Source: AE-B3B sp964543295 (lineage in GTDB: Bacteria > Aerophobota > Aerophobia > Aerophobales > AE-B3A). Taken from it: 64,000 nt of DNA. Location: positions 1 to 64,000 of the forward strand of contig CAZIXA010000009.1 of assembly GCA_964543295.1 (NCBI GenBank), written 5' to 3'. Under the pieces are notes generated by a model, which was not told the DNA's origin, searched no databases, and saw nothing but the letters and a program-made list of their open reading frames with translations. A program made the translations under genes and the position numbers. Every line of letters begins with the position of its first letter. Within the stretch, counting starts at the first letter, position 1. Of the stretch, positions 54,469 to 61,960 are shown piece by piece.

Positions 54469-54741
54469 TTAATCTTTTCCCCAGAACTTATCTGCTTCTT
54501 TTTCCATCTTCTCAAGCCTATCGTAATAATCCGGGAATTCATTTAGATGTGCCAAAGCGATTTTGCCAGTCACCAAAGATTCATCGTTAGTTACATTTGT
54601 AAGTGAATCTCGAGATCCATGTTCAAGTTCAACATTCATCCCTCTTCTGAATTGGTCCACATTAAATTTATCCCATTTAATACCTAACTTTTCTCCTATT
54701 GTTTTTGCTTCCTCTTCACTAAACTGTTTCTTAGACTGCAT
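54469..54741 (-). CDS. DUF5661 family protein
   Basis: A 90-residue protein matching the small family DUF5661: KTIGEKLGIKWDKFNVDQFR, then MNVELEHGSRDSLTNVTNDE and KIALAHLNEFPDYYDRLEKM. The family occurs widely in environmental bacteria and phage-like regions and has no known function. An AAAGGAGG ribosome site lies upstream, preceded by repeat copy B with good -35 and -10 boxes, so it has its own promoter. Confidence 0.75.
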   Translation of the reverse strand: MQSKKQFSEEEAKTIGEKLGIKWDKFNVDQFRRGMNVELEHGSRDSLTNVTNDESLVTGKIALAHLNEFPDYYDRLEKMEKEADKFWGKD

Positions 54742-54792
54742 TTTAACAACCTCCTTTGGGACCTAAGATTCCCTAATAGCATCCGGAATGAA

Positions 54793-54830
54793 AGATTAGC
54801 CAAATCTCAGCACTTGTCAATCTAGTTTGG
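54793..54830 (-). promoter_or_regulatory. TTGACA-bearing repeat, copy B, promoter for DUF5661 gene
   Basis: Minus-strand TTGACA (54815-54820), 16 bases, TAATCT (54793-54798). The stretch AGTGCTGAGATTTGG between the boxes is shared with copies C and D, so this is both a repeat and a promoter. Confidence 0.6.
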
Positions 54831-54934
54831 CAGGGGTTCACAGAATCATTGTTTCTCAATAATGGCGACCTTAAAAGGTCCACCCGAATCTAGGAGAATC
54901 TTGATCTTCCAGTCGGTTTCCTTTCTTAAATCTG

Positions 54935-55164
54935 GCGGCCTTCAAACCCAGCCGCTCAACCCTTCCACAATCTCATGGCCTGGGATTAAGGGAAGTTTTG
55001 GCTGAAGTCTTGCCTCGGTTTCATCGATTTCGGTATAACAGACTCCACTGGTCAGAACCCTTTACCAGCATTTCTTTTGAATTTGGGTGAGGAACCAGCA
55101 AATCAGCCATCTCTAAAGGTTTCTTTTCTACCAAGGAGATTCTCTTCAGTATCATCGCCTTCAT
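54935..55164 (-). pseudogene. Zinc-type alcohol dehydrogenase, 5' remnant
   Basis: From an ATG at 55164 the frame reads MKAMILKRISLVEKKPLEMA and LLVPHPNSKEMLVK; after a frameshift it continues GVCYTEIDETEARLQPKLPL then IPGHEIV. This is the N-terminal catalytic domain of a medium-chain alcohol dehydrogenase, including the cysteine and GHE zinc ligands. Stops and loss of similarity follow; the cofactor domain is absent. Confidence 0.75.
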
Positions 55165-55230
55165 TTTGAGTCTCATCCTTGGTCTAGATTATTTTTGATT
55201 CGCTCTTTTCACCTAATATCTAGTGAACAA

Positions 55231-55872
55231 TCACATCGTTCTCTTTATCTTGTTAGCATATCTATGGGCCAAATACAAAGGCTCCGGGAGCCTATGTTCC
55301 CTAAAGCAACTTTTAACAATCATGAGACTAGATTTCAAAGAGACTTTGTACCCGGGCGAAACATAGATTGCCTTAGCTCCCTTTCTTGCCTTTAAATCGT
55401 AGCCTCGCTTCTCCCCATTGATATATATTGCTTTATCAATTATTTTTCCCTCTAATAGATTCTTTGCCACTCCAATAGCCGGTTGATTTAACATTAAACC
55501 AACATAAGAAGCCAGGCCAAACTTTCTCATATGGGCTATTCCGTGACCCTCTACAAGTAAAACATCTGGTTTTGTTTTTAGCATTTTGAAAACCTCAATA
55601 ATAGCTGGACCTTCCCTAAAACAGAGTAATCCTGGAACATATTCAAGTTGAGCCTCAACAATGACATATTCTCTTTCCATTATTTCCATCCTCTTCCTAT
55701 CACAAACAACAGCGGCGGAGATTATCTTATTATCAAAAAAAGCCTGATCAACTCCGCCTATCACACTAGTTTCATAGAATTCGTCTTTGATGATAATTCG
55801 GGGGGCCAGTTTAATCTGCTCTTTTTTGAGTTCCTCAATTCCTTCTTTGAGAAAAGATCCGACCAGAAACAT
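55231..55872 (-). CDS. nfi: Endonuclease V
   Basis: Deoxyinosine-specific endonuclease V, about 213 residues from this start. GGVDQAF carries the first catalytic aspartate (residue 42), YVPGLLCFREGPA the glutamate (87). The third metal ligand, an aspartate in the usual VDGHGIAHPR, is glutamate here (VEGHGIAHMR, residue 108, codon GAG). The rest of the fold (GLASYVGLMLNQPAIGVAKN) is intact. The frame extends to 55947 through repeat copy C, but the ATG at 55872 fits the family N terminus and has GGAAG upstream. Confidence 0.85.
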   Translation of the reverse strand: MFLVGSFLKEGIEELKKEQIKLAPRIIIKDEFYETSVIGGVDQAFFDNKIISAAVVCDRKRMEIMEREYVIVEAQLEYVPGLLCFREGPAIIEVFKMLKTKPDVLLVEGHGIAHMRKFGLASYVGLMLNQPAIGVAKNLLEGKIIDKAIYINGEKRGYDLKARKGAKAIYVSPGYKVSLKSSLMIVKSCFREHRLPEPLYLAHRYANKIKRTM

Positions 55873-55925
55873 CAATTTTCTTCCTTCTCCTAGGGAGGCT
55901 ATCCCCTTGTCTATGCACACCACAG

Positions 55926-55958
55926 GCCAAATCTCAGCAGTTGTCAATCTGGCGTTGG
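55926..55958 (-). repeat. TTGACA-bearing repeat, copy C
   Basis: Minus-strand TTGACA (55942-55947) followed by ACTGCTGAGATTTGG, as in copies B and D. The -10 region is poor in this copy. It lies 54 bases before the endonuclease V start. Confidence 0.55.
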
Positions 55959-56059
55959 AGGAGCCTGATACACGATCTGGTCATTCTGGGACTGACTAAC
56001 ATCCCCGTCTCTTCGTCACAGGGTTTTTCCATACCATGCGTCTGTATCGGTTCTAGGAG

Positions 56060-56225
56060 TCAGGTCATACGTACGGGAGATCCTTCTTTATTTGGGTCAG
56101 CTTCCGGTTAGTTCCGCTTTATTGATCTGAAACTCAATATTTGAAAAGCTAGGTTCTCACTTTTCTGTTTGAGCATTATCCACCAAACGCGTAATAGCAT
56201 AAATAATGGTATCCGTTACTGGCAT
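56060..56225 (-). pseudogene. Degenerate Abi-like gene
   Basis: From an ATG at 56225: MPVTDTIIYAITRLVDNAQT, then in the same frame after a TGA, EPSFSNIEFQINKAELTGS, and after a one-base shift DPNKEGSPVRMT. Joined, these recall the N terminus of proteins I remember as abortive-infection-like (AbiJ-type naming uncertain). One TGA can be explained by a single CGA to TGA change. No further coding similarity is seen. Confidence 0.5.
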
Positions 56226-56263
56226 TCGTTCCCTTCTTTACCTACTTAGTTTTCTTTATCTGA

Positions 56264-56351
56264 GTATAACGCTTACCGCTCATCAGCCTGTTCGAGTCCC
56301 AGCGAGAGCTGGTCTGATGCAGCGGGTTTTAATCTGTCGAAATTGTTAGTT
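56264..56351 (-). other. attC-like recombination site
   Basis: Read on the minus strand, the element begins AACTAAC and ends GTTATAC, each one base off the integron core sites RYYYAAC and GTTRRRY. Between them CCGCTGCATCAG pairs with CTGATGAGCGG leaving one unpaired base, and a CCAGC-TCTC-GCTGG hairpin lies inside. Imperfect stems with extrahelical bases and cores at both ends are the features of integron attC sites. The stop codon of the HNH-like gene lies in the first core, as expected for a cassette. Confidence 0.4.
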
Positions 56352-57044
56352 CCATTTCAAATTTATTTCTATTTGTCTATCCTCGTGGCTGTACACCAAG
56401 ACTTTTGGTCGTCTTAAACCTGGCACTCCAATGTAATTTCCCAATACTAACGTCAAATCTATACTCATGAAATAACACGTAACACCCTTAAGATATTTGT
56501 TGCTTTTATCTTTTCTAAAATCGAATCGCATGTGGTCTTTTGCCGGAACTGTATATTCTGTTCTTTCGCTGGAGTACAAACAAAAATATTCCGGCCAACT
56601 GCGTTGCTCAAAAAGAATCTCAACAACTTCACGCGGAACCCTTCTGTCTTTGCCTCCATAGTTGCCGGAAGCAATTGCTCCGCACGCTACTTTTAGCAAC
56701 CAACGCTCCAAGTCACGGCCATCAAAATTAAAACTCAATTGAGAAACATCAATGATTCCTTGAATTCCGCCTCTTGTGCAATGGTAAATAGTTTCAAAAA
56801 AGCGCTGTGCGCTGGAATCAATAGAGCTCAATTCACTATTGTGTTTTCGACAAAGGACTCTTGCCGTTAGGTTGCTTTTCATAAGTCGTTGCGCAGAATC
56901 CCGTTTTTGCCAGGGAAATCCCGATACTATGAAAGAAACACCGCTCATTAAGTTAAAGATAGCTTCGGAAATGTAGTGCTCTCTTGACATTTTGGAATCA
57001 CAGTTTCCCAGAATATTGGCATAGCATTTTTTGTTCGTTTTCAT
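56346..57044 (-). CDS. HNH-like zinc-finger protein, unknown function
   Basis: A protein of about 232 residues. The N-terminal third has the pattern CYANILGNC, REHYISEAI, then LCRKHNSELSSID, typical of HNH-type nuclease-like proteins with a cysteine/histidine zinc site. The rest is not recognised. A start six codons upstream (57062) is possible. It is preceded by repeat copy D with a promoter, and its stop lies in the attC-like site. A defence or mobile-element role is possible but unproven. Confidence 0.6.
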   Translation of the reverse strand: MKTNKKCYANILGNCDSKMSREHYISEAIFNLMSGVSFIVSGFPWQKRDSAQRLMKSNLTARVLCRKHNSELSSIDSSAQRFFETIYHCTRGGIQGIIDVSQLSFNFDGRDLERWLLKVACGAIASGNYGGKDRRVPREVVEILFEQRSWPEYFCLYSSERTEYTVPAKDHMRFDFRKDKSNKYLKGVTCYFMSIDLTLVLGNYIGVPGLRRPKVLVYSHEDRQIEINLKWN

Positions 57045-57120
57045 CTTAGCGACCTGTCCCAATTGATAGTATCACTTCTGAAGCTAGAGTGACTGACCTA
57101 ATGGTCCTAAGAGCAGGTCA

Positions 57121-57158
57121 AGATTAAACCAAATCTCAGAACTTGTCAATCTGTTTGG
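57121..57158 (-). promoter_or_regulatory. TTGACA-bearing repeat, copy D, promoter for HNH-like gene
   Basis: Minus-strand TTGACA (57144-57149), spacer 17, TAATCT (57121-57126), with the shared AGTTCTGAGATTTGG between the boxes. The start of the HNH-like gene lies 77 bases on. Confidence 0.6.
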
Positions 57159-57213
57159 ACGGGTTTGGATGGGTTTGGTGTGGGGATTCCTTTTTCGAAG
57201 CACACCTCAGCGT

Positions 57214-57822
57214 TTATGTTGCCTTATTTTTATTATATTCCCTTACTACTATGATTCCTCTGACTTGTTTATCTTCTGCAAGATTTTCACTAACCCATGT
57301 CAGATATTTTTGGATTTGACCGACAACCTCGTACGAACCTTTGCCTTTTTTTTACTCTACTACAACAAAATTTCCATTTTTGTCTCTATATAAAATATCT
57401 ATATTACCAACGGAAGTTGAGTATTGATTCCCAATAAGTTCTAACCCTTCTTCCAAAACTCCAGGGTTTGATATTATAGATGCCTCAACTTCGGACTCCA
57501 GCACTTCATTGCTTTCTTTTACCTCTTCTTCAATCAGTTCTTCTAAACCCCATGTTTCTTCTACTATTTCAACTTCCTTCTCTTTTTTGATTTCAATTAT
57601 TTTTTCCCTGAAATTTTTAATTGTTGGCAGACTCGCTTTATAAATTTCGATGCCTTCGTAAATGAAATTTGGAATAATGAGGTTTATACTAACCTTTCCT
57701 TTTCCGCTTACATAAAAAGTCCAATAACCTATCCCTATTTTTACTAACTCGTCCCCAAATTGCCAGAAACTGTATTCCTGGTATTCCCAAAACGCAGATG
57801 GAAAAAAAAGAGAGCTATCCAA
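57214..57822 (-). pseudogene. NucS/DUF91-type nuclease with in-frame stop in the active site
   Basis: The first 156 codons end in SVGNIDILYRDKNGNFVVVE followed by TAA at 57352. Reading through, the frame continues KKGKGSYEVVGQIQKYLTWV and VRGIIVVREYN for another 45 codons. This is the C-terminal PD-(D/E)XK-type domain of NucS/DUF91 nucleases, where the motif is ExK. A single base change (for example TTA to TAA) between the catalytic glutamate and lysine has inactivated it. The N-terminal half, with a coiled EEVKESNEVLESEVEA region, is otherwise unrecognised. Confidence 0.7.
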
Positions 57823-57977
57823 AGAAGAGAGAGGTTGGTATGTGCCTGATTTGTTTAGTGAAAAACCGTGGCCAGGCCAAGATAACCTCTAACTTATTTA
57901 GAGATGTAAGAGTCACTGTTTTTAGTCGACGACCGGCTCTGGACTGATATGATGGGAATTATAAAGAATAAAGTTCT

Positions 57978-58262
57978 GTGGATATGAATAGACGCAAACT
58001 ATTAAGAACACTAATTACAGAGGATTTATGGAAAAAGCTATCTCCAGAAGAAGTTAGGCTATATCTTCTTCTTATAATTTCTATGGATGAGACAAAGGAA
58101 ATAGGGGAACTAAGAAAACGGGATATTGAGAAATGCCTGAGATATAGTCTAACTGTTTGGCAATTAGAAAAGATTGGCCATGCTTTCCGAGAACTTAACT
58201 TAGCGGAGATAGGATATTCTAAGGGGAAATCAGAGATAAAATTTACACTTTTGACAGGGTAG
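57978..58262 (+). CDS. Small helical protein, unknown
   Basis: A 94-residue protein with predicted helices (LWKKLSPEEVRLYLLLIISM, then ELRKRDIEKCLRYSLTVWQL) reminiscent of a winged-helix DNA-binding fold. I cannot name the family. The ribosome site is weak. The 256 bases after it hold a palindrome and a few coding-like scraps. Confidence 0.45.
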   Translation: MDMNRRKLLRTLITEDLWKKLSPEEVRLYLLLIISMDETKEIGELRKRDIEKCLRYSLTVWQLEKIGHAFRELNLAEIGYSKGKSEIKFTLLTG

Positions 58263-58328
58263 GAGATGAAAATTACTTGGAGTGTGAAATATACGCGGTG
58301 GGTCGGATAAATACCTAAATTGGCAGAC

Positions 58329-58346
58329 ATCCGAAATACTTCGGAT
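58329..58346. repeat. Short palindrome ATCCGAA-ATAC-TTCGGAT
   Basis: Perfect 7-base arms around ATAC. Related pieces (CCTCGGATATAAA, GTCGAAATGCCT) recur in the following 70 bases, giving a loose tandem of CGAA/TTCG half sites between two small genes. Confidence 0.4.
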
Positions 58347-58518
58347 ATGCCATCAATTGGGTAGTGTATCCAAACTGCCTCGGATATAAAACGAGTTAGT
58401 CGAAATGCCTCAAATAACATTGAAGGATAATAACTGTTCTATAAAATCAGATAAGGGTGCATGTCAAATTGCAGGGTAATAGGAAGGGCTAAATCTAACA
58501 ACAAAAAAGGAGGGGAAA

Positions 58519-58797
58519 ATGCTATACATGACCATTGTTACTTGGGAACCAGACAAAACGGAAGAGTTGATTAAAAGATATCAGCAAGTAGGAGCAAAAT
58601 TTCCTAAGGGGATGAAAGTGATTAGCCAGCGGAGTGAGCTCCATGGTGGTCGAATTTTTCAGCTGAGTGAGGTACCTGCGCCTGATCCCAAAATTGTCAT
58701 TGAAGCCTGCTCACCTTGGTACGACCTTTGCAAGATGGAGTGTATTCCTGTCATGGAAACAGAAGAGCTGATGAAACTAATTCCACGTAGGCTTTAA
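58519..58797 (+). CDS. DUF3303-like protein
   Basis: A 92-residue protein resembling DUF3303: MLYMTIVTWEPDKTEELIKR, then a GGRIFQLSEVPAPDP strand-turn region and a C-terminal helix. Such proteins have a dimeric alpha-beta barrel-like fold of unknown function. The ribosome site AAGGAGGGG is strong. Confidence 0.6.
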   Translation: MLYMTIVTWEPDKTEELIKRYQQVGAKFPKGMKVISQRSELHGGRIFQLSEVPAPDPKIVIEACSPWYDLCKMECIPVMETEELMKLIPRRL

Positions 58798-58829
58798 AAA
58801 TCATATCCAAATATAAAATTGCCTCCTTG

Positions 58830-59114
58830 GTATTGGTAGTACTGAATCCGTTGCTCCATACTCTTATGGCAAGGATTCATCCGCCTACTCCCGAGGAATT
58901 ATTCAATATTTTTGCTAAAGCAAGGATGATGTTTCCGGAAGTTCCCATTCTTTTGAATTGTGCTTGTCCTGGGGGGAAGTATCGGCTAAAAATAGACAAA
59001 TATGCTCTGCACGCAGGATTAAATGGTATTGCTTATCCTGGAGAAGGGATACTCTCTTATGCAAAAAAAAAATTGGCCTCAAGCCAACTTTCTCTGAGTA
59101 CTGCTGCTCATTAA
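58830..59114 (+). pseudogene. C-terminal fragment of a radical-SAM (biotin-synthase/LipA-like) protein
   Basis: The frame reads HPPTPEELFNIFAKARMMFP, then NCACPGGKYRLKIDKYALHA and GLNGIAYPGEGILSYA. This matches the C-terminal end of radical-SAM proteins that carry a CxRPxGxYR...GIAxP pattern. The SAM cluster motif and barrel are missing. The open frame begins at a TTG without a ribosome site, so it is a relic. Confidence 0.5.
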
Positions 59115-59349
59115 TATTCGAGGAATTTTGAAAGGAGTCTTCAGAATCCATAAGAGCGCTATATATTTGTAGAAAGGCCACTTTCCCCCTGTTGACAAAA
59201 AACTATGACCAAGAACGAAAACTTTAACTACCTTGTTCTTATAAATAAAAAGAAAGGCATTCTATTACGGCTTCCGGAGCTTTAAATCTTGCCAGTTATT
59301 TACCTTCCTCTTTATTTTACCTAACGGTTTGCGAGTCATATCAGATTTT

Positions 59350-59652
59350 TTATGAGAATACCCTCTGATAGCTGGTTATAAAATCAATAAGTCTATCATA
59401 ATCTACTACCTCAAAAATAGGAGGTATTTCCTTTAATGCTCGGGCATCCACATCTGCCTTAAGCATGTAAAGAGGTACTCCTTTGGCTTTGAGGTTCTTT
59501 ACAGATGACCAGAGATTCTCCGGCCTTTTTTTTGCTATATAAATCCCTTCGTGAATAAAGACAACACCGTCACTGGGTTTAACCCACTTTAATGGCATAA
59601 GAGATTCACTAATCACAAATGGTGATTCCTTAACAATAAATAGAGTATCCAT
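59350..59652 (-). CDS. DsrH/TusB-like sulfur relay protein
   Basis: A 100-residue DsrH/TusB-family protein (FIVKESPFVISESLMPLKWV, then DGVVFIHEGIYIA). Family members form a heterohexamer with DsrE and DsrF that passes persulfide sulfur. No cysteine is present, so it can only be structural. An AAAGGAGG site lies before the ATG. It originally followed dsrF directly; an insertion sequence now separates them, so its expression may depend on the element or on read-through. Confidence 0.7.
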   Translation of the reverse strand: MDTLFIVKESPFVISESLMPLKWVKPSDGVVFIHEGIYIAKKRPENLWSSVKNLKAKGVPLYMLKADVDARALKEIPPIFEVVDYDRLIDFITSYQRVFS

Positions 59653-59664
59653 GTTGCCTCCTTT

Positions 59665-59679
59665 TAGAAAGTCATAATG
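59665..59679. repeat. Target-site duplication, left copy
   Basis: TAGAAAGTCATAATG, identical to 60996-61010 at the other end of the insertion sequence. Confidence 0.85.
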
Positions 59680-60995
59680 TCCCTTTCACCAAATTCGGAA
59701 ACCCGCTTTATTGCAGTATTTTCAAGTACCTTGTTTTTCCTTTTGCCCTCCTATGTCAAAACCCTTGCTGGGTGAGGGTTTTAAAGACCAATTTTTCAAT
59801 TTTTACCAAACTTTGTACCCTTTTGGAGGGGATGGAGGGCAAAAATTTTCCCTGTCACATTTCGTGAAAACCTACCAAATTTTCAACCTAGATTTTACGA
59901 GGTTCCTTTTTTGATCTTCCTGAGGAAATTTTGATTTTTTACCTCCTTTCTCTCCTGTGGTATCATTTTTTAAGAGAAAATCTTTCGCCTTTCACAAAAT
60001 TGGAAGATGGAGGATGAAATTGAGACAAAAACTTCTATTCCATCCAGAGGCCTTATCCAAAGATCGATTAAAAAAGTTTGAACTGTTTTTCGACACTTTA
60101 GATCTTAGAGCTCCACAAAAACCAAGATCAAAAGGTAGACGCCCTACAGATAAGATGAGCATTGTCCGAGCCTTGATCTTCAAGAACCTGCGAGGACTTC
60201 CCATGTTAACTGATCTTGCGGTAGAGCTTCTTGAACGACCTTCCTTGGCCCACATTTTAGGATTTGAGCCTGGTTTAGTTCCACCGGTAGAAAGATTCTC
60301 CCATTTTCTACGAGTTGAGAATAACAATTTCCTGCAAGGAATAAGAGAGGATCTCGTTAAACGTCTTGTATCCTTGGGTCTTTCCCCTATGGCAGCTGTT
60401 GGAGACTCTGAACTTGATGCATCTCCCATTCTTGAGTACATCTTGAATACCATGAATGCAAAACCTGTAATTGCCAAAAATCCACGCGGTGGTGCTCCCT
60501 CTACTACCAAACTCTCATCTAAGGGTGTTCCCATTTGCCTTGCAGGTTTTGAGATGGCATCCAGAGGAAGATTCTATGATAGAAAGCAAAAGAGGTGGCG
60601 TCATAAGTTCATCTGTCCTATCCGCGCATCAAAGAAGTTCTCTAAAAAGCAACCTTATTGTCCTTGGTTCCACCCTAAGTTTACAGAAAGTACTGGCTGC
60701 TACAGGTACATTAGAATAGACGTAGATGATACAGTCAGACACAGAATCGATTATAGGTCAGAGGAATTTAAGAGAATCTACAACCTGCGTACAAGCTCTG
60801 AGAGGGTATTCTCCCGTCTTTTATCTGTGCTAATGCAGGAACCATTCGTAAAGGGACTAACCTCAGCAGCCAACAGTTGTACCCTTGCTCACATTACTGT
60901 CCTTGCCGTTGCTTACTTTGCCACAGTTGTGAAAGAGCAAGACAAAATACGATTCGTCAAAAGTTTCATTCAAAATTTCTAATTTTGTGAAGCCC
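59680..60995 (+). mobile_element. Insertion sequence, 1316 bp, DDE type
   Basis: Bounded by a perfect 15-bp target duplication. The left end opens TCCCTTTCACCAAATTCGGA and the right end, read inward, GGGCTTCACAAAATTAGAAA, an imperfect terminal inverted repeat of about 20 bases. It carries one transposase gene. About 310 bp from the left end, a third terminal-like stretch CCTTTCACAAAATTGGAAGA (59988-60007) directly precedes the gene, so the left 300 bp may be an added or ancestral outer segment. Confidence 0.85.
60014..60982 (+). CDS. DDE transposase
   Basis: A transposase of about 322 residues of the IS4/IS5 superfamily type. It has the N-terminal DUF772-like region (FKNLRGLPMLTDLAVELLER), then a first acidic block VGDSELDASP and a C-terminal YNLRTSSERVFSRLLS holding the glutamate of the DDE triad. 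The frame is open from 59957; the ATG at 60014 has GGAAG seven bases upstream. The gene appears intact, so the element may still move. Subfamily is not certain. Confidence 0.8.
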   Translation: MKLRQKLLFHPEALSKDRLKKFELFFDTLDLRAPQKPRSKGRRPTDKMSIVRALIFKNLRGLPMLTDLAVELLERPSLAHILGFEPGLVPPVERFSHFLRVENNNFLQGIREDLVKRLVSLGLSPMAAVGDSELDASPILEYILNTMNAKPVIAKNPRGGAPSTTKLSSKGVPICLAGFEMASRGRFYDRKQKRWRHKFICPIRASKKFSKKQPYCPWFHPKFTESTGCYRYIRIDVDDTVRHRIDYRSEEFKRIYNLRTSSERVFSRLLSVLMQEPFVKGLTSAANSCTLAHITVLAVAYFATVVKEQDKIRFVKSFIQNF

Positions 60996-61357
60996 TAGAA
61001 AGTCATAATGACATCAGATGATCCGATAAGATCCGTGACTTCATCGTCTGTAAGAAGATCTACTTTTCTAATTTCACTCTCACTTATGGCTCTTTTCTCC
61101 AGGGACGGTTTATGAGCGAATAGCTTGATATCAAAATCTTCAAGATCCTGGAAAGCCAACTCAAAGCTTTGCATCTCTAAACCGGAAGGGTTCTGCCCTT
61201 CAAGAAGAAAATAGACCCCATCATTAACCAACAAGATTGAACTTTCAACATCCTCTCCGCTTAACCCCACGGCTGCCCTTTTTGCCTCATAGGTACAGAT
61301 ACCACAGAGAGTGCCGTAGGGAGAAGATTTAACTATCAATAAGGTTTTCTTGGCCAT
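60995..61357 (-). CDS. DsrF/TusC-like sulfur relay protein
   Basis: A 120-residue DsrE/F-superfamily protein, TusC-like. It opens KTLLIVKSSPYGTLCGICTY with two cysteines three residues apart (18 and 21). It lies 14 bases after the dsrE-like gene. The insertion sequence landed exactly at its stop: the last codons VIMTF remain and the stop has become TAG, its G coming from the element, where the pre-insertion site had TAA. So the protein is unchanged in length. Confidence 0.75.
   Translation of the reverse strand: MAKKTLLIVKSSPYGTLCGICTYEAKRAAVGLSGEDVESSILLVNDGVYFLLEGQNPSGLEMQSFELAFQDLEDFDIKLFAHKPSLEKRAISESEIRKVDLLTDDEVTDLIGSSDVIMTF
60996..61010. repeat. Target-site duplication, right copy
   Basis: Second copy of TAGAAAGTCATAATG, inside the last codons of the dsrF-like gene. 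Confidence 0.85.
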
Positions 61358-61371
61358 TTATCCCTCCTTTT

Positions 61372-61722
61372 TTAGAAACCGAGAGAGATGTATCTTTTGG
61401 AACTTTTTACCAGTTCACCAAATTTTGGTAGTCCACCCCTGGTGACTCCAGATACCATCATCTTCTTTTTTACACCTCTGTACTGCATACAGACACCGCA
61501 ACCTACTACCTCTACCCCAAGTGAGGCAAGCTCTTCCATCATCTTTCCTATATCCCGATCGCCAGAGGGTTTTATGTTGGCGTTAATGTTGTAAGAACCA
61601 TCCATGTAGAGAAAAAGAGAGCAAGAGTGTCCCTTTTTAATCGCCGCCTTTATAAGATTGTAGGCAGTATCAATATTCTCAAAGGTGTAAGGTCCTGTTT
61701 GCACCATGAAACCAATCTTCAT
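61372..61722 (-). CDS. DsrE/TusD-like sulfur relay protein
   Basis: A 116-residue DsrE/TusD-family protein: N-terminal IGFMVQTGPYTFENIDTAYN, and VEVVGCGVCMQYRGV with cysteines 75 and 78. The latter falls at the position of the sulfur-carrying cysteine of TusD (Cys78 in E. coli), so persulfide transfer is plausible. The AGGAGG ribosome site is clear. First gene of the dsrE-dsrF-dsrH set, downstream of the rhodanese gene and of a spacer with RNA-structure potential. Confidence 0.8.
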   Translation of the reverse strand: MKIGFMVQTGPYTFENIDTAYNLIKAAIKKGHSCSLFLYMDGSYNINANIKPSGDRDIGKMMEELASLGVEVVGCGVCMQYRGVKKKMMVSGVTRGGLPKFGELVKSSKRYISLGF

Positions 61723-61839
61723 CTTTTCCTCCTTGTTTTCATGGGTATCGTCAAAAATTCTTTCCTTTCTTTATTTGCACCAAAATCTTTCATGGTTTGT
61801 TTGACACCACCTTACAAAAACCTTTAAACTCCCTTTTGG

Positions 61840-61960
61840 AGGATTAGTAGCCCATAGGCCTCTTCAAAGAGCAAGGTATCCCTAAGTTTCTCGAGATTGG
61901 CGGGCTACGGTCTTAGAACCTACCACGGTGCTCACTCCTCCAACTTTGGTTGTACCTTGG
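61840..61960 (-). ncRNA. Candidate structured RNA in the rhodanese-dsrE spacer
   Basis: On the minus strand GTAGCCC (61902-61908) and GGGCTAC (61847-61853) would close a 48-base domain that contains a CTCTTTGAAGAG hairpin. Upstream of it, CAACCAAAGTTG forms another hairpin (61941-61952), and GGAGGA/TCCTCC segments flank. The sequence is more GC-rich than other spacers and has no open frame. It could be a leader element of the dsrEFH genes, a processed RNA, or a relic of a mobile element. Confidence 0.35.

Noticed and set aside
56289..56312. tRNA-like CTGTTCGAGTCCCAG
   Set aside because: The surrounding bases pair into the attC-like stems rather than a cloverleaf; no anticodon arm is present.
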